A stretch of 48,489 bases of DNA from Lingula anatina (lineage: Eukaryota; Brachiopoda; Lingulata; Lingulida; Lingulidae), in NCBI RefSeq assembly GCF_001039355.2, contig NW_019775406.1, positions 1-48,489 of the forward strand, in the 5' to 3' direction. Position 1 is the first letter of the stretch. Each line of letters starts with the position of its first letter. The position numbers and the translations under genes are program-made. A model generated the notes under the pieces. That model made no database searches. It saw only the letters and a program-made list of their open reading frames with translations, and was not told where the DNA came from. Below are positions 1-21,500 of the stretch, piece by piece.

Positions 1-30
1 GATATCCACATACTAACAGAGGAGGAGACA

Positions 31-9618
<9,588 letters not shown>

Positions 9619-9754
9619 GGTTCCCTTGTTTTTTATTGGATTTTTTTCATATTCATAAACTGGAAAAATTACGATACAAAGTTGATCCTGTACTTATGCA
9701 TTACACCCCCAAATTTGAATATGCAAGATTTTTACTTCTAGTGTAAAAACATAA

Positions 9755-9906
9755 CCCTGTGCTTCAGAGATAACTTGAAACAAACCTTTACACTATAAGT
9801 CTATTAAATAGCATATATACTGAGTACCCTTGCCGTTTCAAGTTACAGTACTTGAAACGGAGTGGCAGTGGGAATGGCACACGCAAGTTATCTCTGAAGC
9901 TCAGGG
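9755..9906. mobile_element. 152-bp hairpin element (MITE-like) upstream of WDR27 exon
   Basis: Terminal inverted repeats of 23 bp, 9755-9777 and 9884-9906, match with one mismatch (core CTTCAGAGATAACTTG). An internal perfect 11-bp inverted repeat (CCGTTTCAAGT, 9833-9843 and 9850-9860) surrounds a 6-base loop. Next to the right end lies GGGAATGGCACACGCA (9870-9885), which is identical to part of the WDR27-like exon at 9578-9593. No clear target-site duplication was found. A related hairpin is at 36,655-36,718. Confidence 0.6.
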
Positions 9907-10423
9907 TGAAAGACACCGGAAAGGAAATCATGACGTATATAGTACAAATTTAAAAACATAAAATCATGAATGGGAGAGCTGACGCATGGGTTTTTGTGCT
10001 ACTACTACACTGTAGTAAGGGCCATGTACCGATACAACGGTAGAGGGGACCGATATGTTGATCCAATTTGGACCGAATTCTGCTTCACCAGGGATGCAGT
10101 AAATTGGCACATTTTGCAAGCAGATCATCGCCAGTGTATGTGCAACCTTTCTTTTAATATTAATATTTTTAATATATTTTCCAAAAACGTGTATAAAATA
10201 ACAGTAGCGCTAATTCGACTGAGAGGAAATCTGGGATTTAAAAGTGTCGCAGCCATGAATATGCTACTGAAGAAAGACACGCTTACGAGTGTACGGAGCA
10301 GTAAAATGGCAAATCTGGTACAACTATTACTACAGAAACATAAGATGTCTACGTTTACTTAAAAGTCAGTAGAATCCACGCTGACTAAAACACGTGAGAC
10401 AGAAATGAAATAAAATTGTTTAC

Positions 10424-10443
10424 CTTAGACACCAGTCGTCCAT
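10424..10443 (-). other. WDR27: candidate first exon of the WDR27-like gene
   Basis: On the minus strand an ATG (10,441-10,443) opens MDDWCL and meets a good donor, AAG|GTAAAC. The context is CpG-containing (CCGCGCGAG) in otherwise AT-rich DNA, as expected near a transcription start. Joining it to the acceptor-like site at 9,659/9,660 (TTTTTCCAG) puts the frame into a TGA after eight codons. Either this is a leader exon with a short upstream ORF and translation starts at 9,618, or an exon between them was missed. Confidence 0.4.
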
Positions 10444-12170
10444 CTCGCGCGGCTTGAACAAAAAACCAATAGGTGGCAGCACGATTCAACAGAAGCACCA
10501 CCACTAAGTTTTATCAGTTCTGTCATATTTAAAAAAAAACAAACAAACAAAGCCAGCCACTTTTATCACAACATTTACTTTTTTTCTTAATTACTATTTA
10601 CATACAATGATACCTGCTAGAGATTCAAGTGACAAAATGAACAATAAATAATTTTAATTAAGTTAAAACACAATACATTGTAAAAGTGTCTAAAAATTCT
10701 AACATATTTGTATATTGTAGATATGTCTCTCCTACTTAGAAAGTATGACAGAAAATAAAAGAGAAATACCATTACAGGAATAAAGCTCCATAGCAAAAAC
10801 ATATCCATTCTTAAATACTATTACAAAACTTTTCAAGTTGTATACAGATTTTGTCTAAAGAAGCGACCATATTCTAAATTAGTTTTCTCAACGCATATGA
10901 CTAACCCCAATAGAAGAATCAAGCTCACAGATATACATGGAAGTTCTCTTTTTCATAATATCACTATTTTCAAAGATAGCACCACTAGAAATTAAGTTAC
11001 GAAATAATATTTGTTAAATGCCTACCAGAAGTGCGCCTACTGGTGAAAGACACCAACTGGAAGTGCTTGTAAGACAATAGTCAAACAATGCCTAACACTA
11101 GATATGAAAAATATTGCACAAACCACCATTTATTTAACATAAAAAAGCAATATAATTTGATGAAACATGCACTAAACATACTACATGCATGTATAAAATA
11201 AGAGTATATAAATATATATCCTAGCTACAGAATTCAGCAAACAAAGACCATGTACTGGTAGTGAAGATGAAAATAAATTCAACTACAATGTAAGAGTATT
11301 ATTCAATGACATTTTCAGCAAAAAAATCATGTGTCCCTTTAAACTAAAAATAAAGACTTACCATTAAAACAAAAATAACAGTAAAAATGTACCCTTTCTA
11401 AGCATCAGAGATAATATAATAATTAAGTAAAACTAGGTCCATTAATAACTCGATAACACAACATGCAACGAAACACATAAACTAGCCAAAAAAGCAGACC
11501 ATGACGATACTGTACATCAGTTCGCCAACTTGATTTGAAGGCATTTTACTCAAACACCTGCAGAAACATCAGTATAAACAGAAAGACAAGACAGCTCACA
11601 TGTAAGTTGCAAATGACACTTCATTACCTAGTCCAGAGTTTCATTTTTTTAAAACATCAATCACATAGTGAGCAGAGTAGAAAGGAATACAGCACCAAAG
11701 TCCCATTTCATAAATTTTCAATAAATTAGTCAAGTTTTTGTTTATTTTGACTAGGAAAAATCAGCTATAGTCCACTCAGAGAAAGCTACTATCTGTTCAA
11801 AGTATTACAAATTTCTTACTTTTTGTGGAACAGACCAAGTATTCCTATACAAATGACTATTACAAATTCATCCTGCATCAAAGTAGACATGATATTGGAT
11901 AAGTTGAGAAAAACTTAAGACTTAAGACTTAAGTTCTAATGTGAAATCTGCCCTAGTCAGGTCAGTTAATGATGACAATTACAGATAAACTAATAAGAAA
12001 AGGAGAAATTGGAGTAAAGAGTCTGTTCCCAGCAGTTTAACCTGAATCATTTGTCTTATCCAATATGGCATTAGTCTCCTAAATAGCAGACCATAACTGT
12101 CTTTCAAATCAACCCAATTTTATTTTCAGGTTTCAGTCACTGAAGCTAAATACAAACACAGAGAGGAAGT
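10444..12170. other. intergenic stretch with UNC79 3' untranslated region
   Basis: No coding exon is supported here. The right part must contain the 3' untranslated region of UNC79, whose stop codon is at 12,171-12,173. Minus-strand AATAAA signals appear as TTTATT at 12,118-12,123 and 11,741-11,746; I cannot say which is used. The left end includes the CpG-containing start region of the WDR27-like gene. The rest is AT-rich without visible structure. Confidence 0.5.
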
Positions 12171-13957
12171 CTACACAGCATAAAACTGGGTAGCAGAGGA
12201 GGACTGGATCTCTGTCTGTCCCAGTTTGAACTGTAGGCGTTTCAGCCATGTAAGCAACATGCTGGATTTCTGAGCAGCTTCATCCTTGGTTTTCTTTGGT
12301 GGCGCCCAGTTCTGACAGGTCTGAAGGCGGACTTGGATATGACCAGGCAGCTAAAGTAAAATTATATCAGGTTGATGAAAATTATCTCAAATTAAAGACT
12401 TTTAAAAATTTTGTTTTCTACTACTTCACGGTAGAACCTCTGGCATTAATTTTCCTACTGGTATCTACTTAATACAATGGTATACTTACAAATAAATAAA
12501 TAACAGAATTGTCATTATCTATGAAATGCAAACAATGTTTCAGGCATTCCCCTATGGCACTATCAGATGATTAAAAACAAAAAATTTCTATACCTGTCCA
12601 TGGTAAGAGTGGAAAATTGGAGTCCACAATGCAAATAACTGAAAAACAAACAAAAGTTTGATGAGTTTAATATGCTTAATTTCCTTCTGATACAATACAT
12701 GCTGAATATTGTAAAGCAAACCCATCTTATAAATTCAAACAGAAAATTAAAGGTTAAGAATCTACTGATTATTTTTCTATTATTTCTTTTTTCATAATTC
12801 ATCAACTCCCTACCTTTGAGAGAACAGAGGAGTTGCATTCCTGGAGAGCTTCCATCATAGACAAAAAGTGAAGATTCACCATCTCAGCCATCTAGTTGAA
12901 AATAAGTTTACAAGTTTAAGCATTATTCAGTATAGATATATGTACATGAAGGCTATACCAATAACAATTTATCCACACTAGATAATTTTGCTCAATAATC
13001 TTGTGAATTTAAAAGCAAACTACTTGATATGGGAATCAACTGCATAAGACAAGTGTATACCTCAGTAGAATCTTCATCAAACAAAACAGTAAGCTGAGCT
13101 GCTATTAAAAATTCTCTTCCAATCTATTTATCATACAGGCAGGTGCAGACCCCCACCTATAATCTCACTTTGTTTCTAAAAAAAATAAACAATCAGCCCT
13201 ATTCCTCCCTAGAAGTGAGGAAAATGCTCAAAGGTCCAAAGCAGCCCCAAAAATATACTTTTAAGTATTTCCTCATTTTTTCAAAACACCCTTCCCTTCT
13301 TGACACCAGTAATTTATATCAGTTATTTATAAGAAACTCATAAATCTGTACAATTACTGTTGTAAATTTACCATTCTAGAATGTGACAGTAACTGTAGTA
13401 TGCCTGGAGTGACCCTGCCCCAGAAGTCCATCACTGTCTCTGAGGCCATTTCATGGGTGTCACTGCCAAATGTATGGTGCCAGGCTAGACTCTCACAGTA
13501 CATGGTCCACAGCTGGAGAGAAATAGTGGGGGGATTTAGTGAACAACTGGGACACCTCCCTTTTGCCCCACTGTATCCAACCCTAAGCTTCAACTCCCAT
13601 AACAATTAATAACAGAAGAGATTTCTGACACAGCAAATGTTTTTATAAACATTGGTAAATACACTTATAATTCTGACTCGTAAAATGATGAGAATACAAA
13701 CTATAGCTTAAGCGTTCTGCAGTTCCTTTAAAGATGTTTTGCTTAAATCAAAATAAAACAAAACAAAACAAAAAAACACTCATTTTCAACTTACTTGACA
13801 TAAGATGAAGGCATGGAACAAGGAACTCATGTGTAATACTGAGGCCTAGAAAAAATAATCTTTTTAATAACAAACATGACCTCTTCATAGTTACATAAAT
13901 ATTTATATGCTAATAAGAGAAACAAACTGTCAAATATAATGTAATTAGATGTCAATA

Positions 13958-14018
<61 letters not shown>

Positions 14019-17000
14019 GGACACCTGCCTTGGACTGTTCAGCAAACCCAGTCATGATAACCAGGATGTGGTCAGCAATGTACTGACTGGCCTCCAGTGG
14101 GATAGGTTGACATATAATGGGCCCTGAACACTGGGTAATGGCAGTGTGGGTTAGAGAGCCCAGCAGGAGCCAGGACAGCAGGCGAATGTGGGTGATACAG
14201 TCAATGAACTCCTTGGGTCTGCAATGCAATGGCAAATTATATTTCAGACATCTTAATGATGTTTCTTCAAGATGTGAGGCATAACAGAACATTTTTAAGG
14301 TTTTCAGTATTTTAAGGTTATCAATTATCAAAGTAAGTTGACAACACTTCCAAAAATGCATGTATCTATTGTCCCTGTAGCCCACTTTTAAGGTCTTGGT
14401 GGCCAATGAGTGAACAAATTTGGTTGTGGGGCTACTGTTAACTCTGAAAATGTGTAGAGTCTGGATAAATGTGTAGAGATGGCTACTCTAGAATCTTTAT
14501 TTCAGTTCCATACCCTTGCTGCATAGCTGAAGGTGGGTGATACAGCCATGGCAGATAGCGATTGATTGCACGGTTGTCCCGACCATTGCCTCTTGTGAAC
14601 TCCAGGGCTATGTACTGAGCTATCCCTGACTTGAGCTGGTTCCCCAGGGTGTCCTCATTCAAATTAAAGGAACTGCCTTTCATGTTGTTCTGAAAAATGC
14701 ATATTATTTATTTTACCTTCACTATAGCTGCATCCCAAAAAGGTACTTAAGGCTATTTTTTTTTTTTCAATCTCATCAGCAAATCTTGATAATATTCACA
14801 CATTCTGACATGTAATGATTTAATGAATAAAAACAATGATCACACAAATTAAACCCAAGACTGATTTGTAGTAAGTGCATGCATAATGAAATGGTATTAA
14901 TGATACACAGGACGAGTGATGTGTGTATGCCTGTGTGTGCATGTGGTTGTTTGTGAGTAACAACTCTCAATCCTACCTTGACTTTGGTAAGTGTATGAAG
15001 GTCAGCAATAAAGTCCACACACTCATTGAGGTGCTGTTTCATACACTCACTGGCACTGGTGCTGACCACTGGGTGGGTCATTGGGTTAAAGGAGTAAGTA
15101 CAGTACTCCTCTGTCACTGTCCCTGGAGTTATGGTACCCCCAGCATCAATACACACAAACTGGAAAGGATAGATAATTTTATAGTCAGGCTTGCCAAATA
15201 ACATACACATTAAAACATCTATACATTAGTCAATCAATTCATCATCTAGCTGGTGTACATTCTAGCAACAGTTCCTTTTCTTTTTCTTTTTTTTTTTTTT
15301 CATTTTCTTTTTCAAAGATAGTATATGTCACGTTAAGCAACAAATCCATGGATCATTGGGAAATGAAACGATAGAAAATTTGCCTATCATCCTAAATATA
15401 TTTAATATATCCTTGTTATCTTGAAAGAAACTTCCACAGTCAACATCCCCAAACACAATATCAACATGAGTGGTAAATGACATACAAGCCAAACTATCAA
15501 CTACATTTTTTACAATAAATTGAACTTTCTCTGAAATATGACACTAAAATTATGTTCACAGTTTTCGCATTAACTCCATAGATAGTTTCACCCTGGTAAC
15601 ATTAAGTGTGACCTGACAATTTTGTGCAGGTGATACCTAAAATTTTGTAAGAGTATTGAAACATTCTCTCTCTCTCTCTCTTTATATACAAAGTGCCTCA
15701 CCTGCACCAGAAGTAATAGATTGCTATCTGGGACTGATGCTCTGAACTTCAATGCTTGCACCAACTCAAACACAATAGTCCTAGCCAAGAACACCTTGTC
15801 TCTTTCCTGTTATACAAAACATCACTTGATATTGTAATCATATATAAATTTTAAGAAAAGAAAAATAAAAAATGAGCCATTACATTTACTGAGTAATCAC
15901 TTGGAATTTAATATGATATTTTCAAGGTCAAGTAGTAACTTCAAGTACATTGTAACTACCTTGATGAAGACTCTGTTAGCCAGGGAGCATATATCTATCA
16001 GGTGTTGTAGTAACAGTTCACAATTCTGGATGGCAAAACTCAGTACTTTGGAGAAAGGCTCCAAGATACCCTGCAGGGAAAAGGGCAATATGGAACTATA
16101 TAAATACAACATATTTTAATCACATGTTCAAAACAATATCACAGCACTTGTCACAATGACAAATGTTAATCAAACTAAAGGTTAAAACTTCTTGCTATTT
16201 AACTGCTGAAGTCTAATCTTTTCTTTGCTGTCATTTCATTATGTGATTACCCATCCAACTTATCATAATCAAGTTGCTACATACAAAACTTTGGACATAA
16301 AATTCAAATCTCACCTTGCACCCACACAAACACTTTAATTTCTCTTTTGACTAAGATCTAGTTTCAGTACCTTATTAGAGGCCACACCAGGAATTTTCAA
16401 CACAGAGGCCATAATCTTCATCACAGGAGCAATGTCACAGCCTACAGGCAGCTCTGGCAACAGCTTCCTGAAGTACCCCTCAAACTGGCCTAAAATCCCT
16501 GGCCAGGTGGGCGAGGTGGTCTCCAGGGGTATGCACTCCATGTAGCTGGACAGGTTATTCAGAACCTGCATTAAGGTGTCTTGTGGGAGGGTCTTCTTGT
16601 TGTTCATTCCCTGACAAAAACATAATTTATTTATTTATTCAGTGTGGAGGTGAAGCATAAAAATCGTGTGAATATATATCAAGAATAGTCTGTATCTACT
16701 GATGAAAAGATATATAGTCCTAATCCCATTCTTATGAAGTTTACCTTACTGGAGGGCAAAGTGCATGACAACATGAAAATCACTGTTCTAAACTGTTATG
16801 AACATGTACAATTATAATCACACATAAGCCTACAGATCCAATAACCATAAAATGTTCACTGTCACAAACTGGTTTAAAGCCCTATTAATAAAGAATTAGA
16901 TCAGTAGATGTTCCATATATATTCATACCTCTAATAAGTGCTGAAGAGCAGCATAGCAGTTAAGTTCATTGAAGTCCATGAGAGCAGAGGCCAATGTCTT

Positions 17001-18561
17001 CATAAAGTCTGGCTCTGGAAATTAAGTCATAAAGACATATAATAACCCATTATAAAAACAACATTTGTGAATGATGTATGAATAAATATGTTGAATATAT
17101 TTTTTTAAAAACATGATGTCTTAAATGTCCCTTTCACAAATTTTGAAACAAAAAATAATGGGTGAATTCTTTTATCCACATGATATAGTTTTTCATTGAA
17201 ACAAATCCAAAATTGATAAAACACACAGAACACAATTGATGAGTTGATAATTATAAAACAGTCACAAGGTATTTAACAAAAAAGTCAAGTTGTTTGCTAA
17301 CCTTCAATTTTGCTTTGAAACAGTTGTGGAAAGATCCCATTAGGTGCCAGCTGGTGGAGAACACAGCGCAGAAACTGGCGCGCCACACTCACAGAACTGC
17401 CTGGAATCACCACTTTCCTACAATTATAAGAAAAGAACTTTGAAAAAAAAACCAATGCCATCAATTAGGTTATCTTAAAAAATGTGGTGATTGCTTGTCT
17501 ATTTCATTGCAAACCTAACATCAAATACTTCTTTCTCACTCTCTCTCTCAAAATGAATAAGAAGTACATACCAGTCATTTTGCCAAGGATAAGGGCTGTT
17601 GGCAGCAATTCTGAAAAGTACAAAATATGGCATACTCAGTTCCTCCAAGCCAATAAAACCGAAACCCTTCTGCCATTCTTACACAGAGTCTAGCTAATAT
17701 TCCCTTATAATACATACTGATCCAATTTTTTTTTTGCTGTAATGTAAATCAATTTTGTTAACAGCATATTTGTTGATAGGATTAAAATCTTTAAATTGTC
17801 ATTCATTTGGAAAGGTTCAAAATTTTCCCAGAAATCAACTTCTGTCTAGACATCTCCTTCCAGAACTCCCACATTCCACTTCCCTCTAGTTCCTTACCTA
17901 GTGACAGCCTGCAGCATGTCTAGTAGGTACGGAGCAGACATGGAGGGCTCTCTGTGGACAAATGCCTCCATACACACAATACACAGGCTGATGGTGTCCT
18001 CATCATACTGCTCCAGGACAGCCTTGCACTCTGGACAGCGGTCAATGATTGGCTGCTCACCGCTTCCAAACCTGGACTGCTGGCTCTTCTGTTTGAGTTG
18101 CTGACTTTTGGATATGATGTCTGCTTTTCTTCTTCTTCTGCACACACACGAAATTATAATAGTTATTATTTATTTTGATTAAAAGCTCATAAATGTATCA
18201 AAAAGAAAGCAATCACTCATCTTCTGCACACACACAAAAATATTTTTTTTATTAAAACATCAAATATAAATGTATTATATACAAATCTATCACAAATATC
18301 GTTAAGATTTTTGACTTGACTGAAATGATCTAACTATTGAGCTCTGAAATTTTTCATCCTTAATTGAGCTAACAAAAAATGTCAAAGATTACAAAACAGC
18401 CTCATTCTTCTACCTCAACTTCTCTGGTTCATGTTTCTCTGCCAGTTCTGGCATAATCTTCTGCAGTTCTATGGTGGCCAGTCCAGTCTTTCTCCCTCTT
18501 CTTTGGCGGTAATGGGGTGTCTGGCTTGGAGTGACCATGGCATCTGTTGATATGTCAGGAA
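12171..18561 (-). CDS. UNC79: UNC79 exons 38-53, conserved C-terminal part and stop
   Basis: Exons: 18414-18561, 17898-18137, 17572-17610, 17302-17417, 16929-17014, 16371-16610, 15960-16070, 15702-15806, 14977-15159, 14514-14689, 14029-14218, 13795-13845, 13372-13512, 12814-12891, 12594-12638, 12171-12350. All join in phase. Motifs: RQRRGRKTGLATIELQK, DRCPECKAVLEQYDEDT, VARQFLRCVLHQLAPNG, LSSYMECIPLETTSPTW, GILEPFSKVLSFAIQNC, LVQALKFRASVPDSNLLLL, HTLTKVKNNMK, THIRLLSWLLLGSLTHTA, MSSLFHAFILCQLWTMYCE, MVNLHFLSMMEALQECNSS and LWTPIFHSYHGQ. The last exon ends ATQFYAV and TAG. The intron after 14029 appears to use a GC donor (AAG|GCAGGT) beside an ATT microsatellite; GGT|GTCCAA is an alternative that adds two residues. 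Confidence 0.92.
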
Positions 18562-21500
18562 CTAGAACAGAATATCAGGGTTTGACACTATGATAAAATT
18601 CAAAAATACACATTAGCAGTTACAGAGAAATATCTCAAAATCATTCTAATAACACACATTTACTTTGTATTAGTATGTTACATTCAATGTAATTTAAACA
18701 TACAAATAAAAATAATGCTATTCTGATTTTATAGTCAATCATGTTGAGAGAAAAGGTAAAATCAATGATTCACCGAGAGAAAAAATTAAACAGAGACAAT
18801 AATGTTGAAAATGTTTATCAGTATAATTGTAAATCGAATTCTTTTTTCTCCATGCTTTCTTACCTTTTACTTCTACAGATTCAGTCTTGGTCACTTCTGG
18901 TTCAACAGTCACCTTTGCCTGTTCTTCAACTTTTTTACCCTCTTCTACTTCCTCCTTTAACTGTGGTGCCACATTATCACCACCACCTGCAGCATCGTCT
19001 TGTTCCTTCTCTTCATCCTTATCAGCTTGTTCTTTAGGCGTCTCCTCTTGACCCACCTCTATGTTTGGTACAGTGGCTTGAAAGGAGTCTTCCACAGTGA
19101 CTTCAAATTTTGGAAGAGGCAGTATCACACTTTCCTCTATGGTCACAGCAGTGACTTCAAACACTGGGTGGGCAGGTTCCACAGTCTCCTCTGCCTTGGC
19201 TTTGAATGCTGGCAGAGTGGGTTTGAGGGGGACTGCCTGGGCAGACTCAAATGCTGGAACAACTGGCTTTGTGATCTCTTCATGTGTAATTTCTAATGTT
19301 GGTATAACTGGCTTGTCTGGTTTGATGAGGCTACTGTAAAAAGAAAATGACACCTCAGTGGCATGTCTTTTATTCAAAGTTCCAACATCTGAATGAGAGA
19401 AGACCTGTTTTTATAAAGATGAAGCTACCTCTAATTATGATAATTTAAATTGCAAATATAATAATATCAACTGATTAACTTTTCCATTATGTGTTTTAAT
19501 AAATATCCTCTTCGATCTTGTTGTTCCAAAACAATTCCTCCAACAAAAAAAGGCTTTCTTGTAAGTAAATTTGTCAAATTATGTCCCAAATCTTTTTCAC
19601 ATCTACAGTTTATATGTGATGAAATACTCAGTTTACCTGGGTCTGCCATCTGGTCCTGCACCCTTGATGTTGTCCTTCTTATCAATCTCCACAGAGACAG
19701 CAGGTTTGTCCTCGCTCTTTGACCTAGTAGCCAGTCCCAGGAGTTCTACGGGTATAGGGGGCTTGTGGCGGACAGGCTTGGCTAGGGGTTTTCCTTCAGG
19801 TTTATCAACAACAGCCTCTTCTTTAACACCAGCTCCTGCTGGGGGGACATCTGGCTCTGCTGGGTGAATTTCGGGGGATTTCTCTCCTAAAAGGTTAAGA
19901 GCAGGAATGTAATTATGATCACTTCAACAAAGGGTTAAATGTACTTGTAAAACCTGTAGGCTGCAATATACAAAGAATACACATTCTTGGCAACAGATAC
20001 CATAATGCCAAATTTACAATTGACTGTAGTCAGGTGGGGGCAGAAGGGCAGAAAAACAAGTCCAGTCTATCTGTGGGTATCTTGGATCTCAAAAAATCCA
20101 GTACCTTCAAACTCCTTGATCTGCTGAGCCATCTTTCTCTCCACATGAGATTCTGTCCCATAATGCAATGTTTTCTCCTCGACATCACTTCCTTCTGCTC
20201 CATCTTCATCCTGCTGAGCTGCCAGTCTTCTCTTCATCTCATCTTCCTTCACCTTCTGCATGATGTGCATCTCAAAACTCTGCTCTAGGGTCATCTATTT
20301 TAATCAAAAAGATAAAAAAGCACTCCAATACAAGCACCACTCACCATTTCTTTTAATATAATATTTTTTTTATATATAAATAATTCTACCAGTCTGAAAT
20401 GTGCAAATATCTAACTGAGCTTTGTTTAAAAATACAATGAAGACAGCCTCGATCTTTCCACATGTACATTGAAAGATGCATTACAAGAGGTGCGCGAGTG
20501 CTTAAAATTCTTCTATTTTTACATTACTATTGTATGAACATTATAAAACAAATATTTTTTCTTTTAATTTGCAACAATCAATATTAAAAAACTTCAAACT
20601 ACAAAACTGCAAACATATGTATTATTAATATCAAGGTCATGACCCACAAGCAGTTTAGTTCCAATTTGGAAAAAAAAAACAGAAACAGCATGCCAGTGTA
20701 CAGAATGTAAATATTATAGTTCAAACGGTTTACTCTTTTCAAATGAAAAACAAACATAAAAACCTTTCAATATACAAAATGCAAATCAAACTAAAACAAA
20801 TCTTCAGAAACCCTCTACATTTCTGCAATACTCAAACCCTTACATCTTCAAAGATATGGAGATTTGATAGCTACTTGTACACATAAAACTATATGTAACT
20901 GGACTAATAATACTTTTTAACTTATAATGCTGTCTCAAAAATTGATATTTATTATAAGATGATACAAGTAACTGTTAGTCTATCATAATTCATTAGTTTG
21001 AATAGGTTACTTTATTAGTTTTTTTTTTCTAAATTCCATAATGCAGACAAGACATTTGTTTATGTACATATACCATTCAAATAAACAGGATTCATCTGAG
21101 TTAAAAAGAAGCACAGTTTCATTTTTGCATTTCTTAAAGATTATAATATGCACATGATGGTATTAAAAGTATTGTCAGCAACTAAAGAAAATAGAAATTG
21201 AAAAACAATGATCATAATAATAATAAGATTTGCAATACTGATATTACTTAAAACAAAAATACTCCTTTTTAATCTTCTACTGATTTAAAGTTAAATGACC
21301 TCTTACAAAATAACACGAAATTATTAGAGTTTTAATTATGAATAAAATCTCATTTCATAATTTCCATTAATCCTGTAATTAGTGAAAAAAATCAACTAAA
21401 AGAGAAGGTTAAATCATGCAAACTAACTCCACAAACCTCATCCTCGTTATCATCATCATCGTTATCATCACCAGCAGCATAACCAGCATCAGTAGCATCT

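Noticed and set aside
9970-10362. 130-codon plus-strand open frame
   Set aside because: No recognisable motif, and it sits opposite the start region of the WDR27-like gene; kept out for lack of support.
13827-14045. Minus-strand frame with a long Asn run
   Set aside because: It is the ATT microsatellite read through an intron; the true exons use other frames or boundaries.
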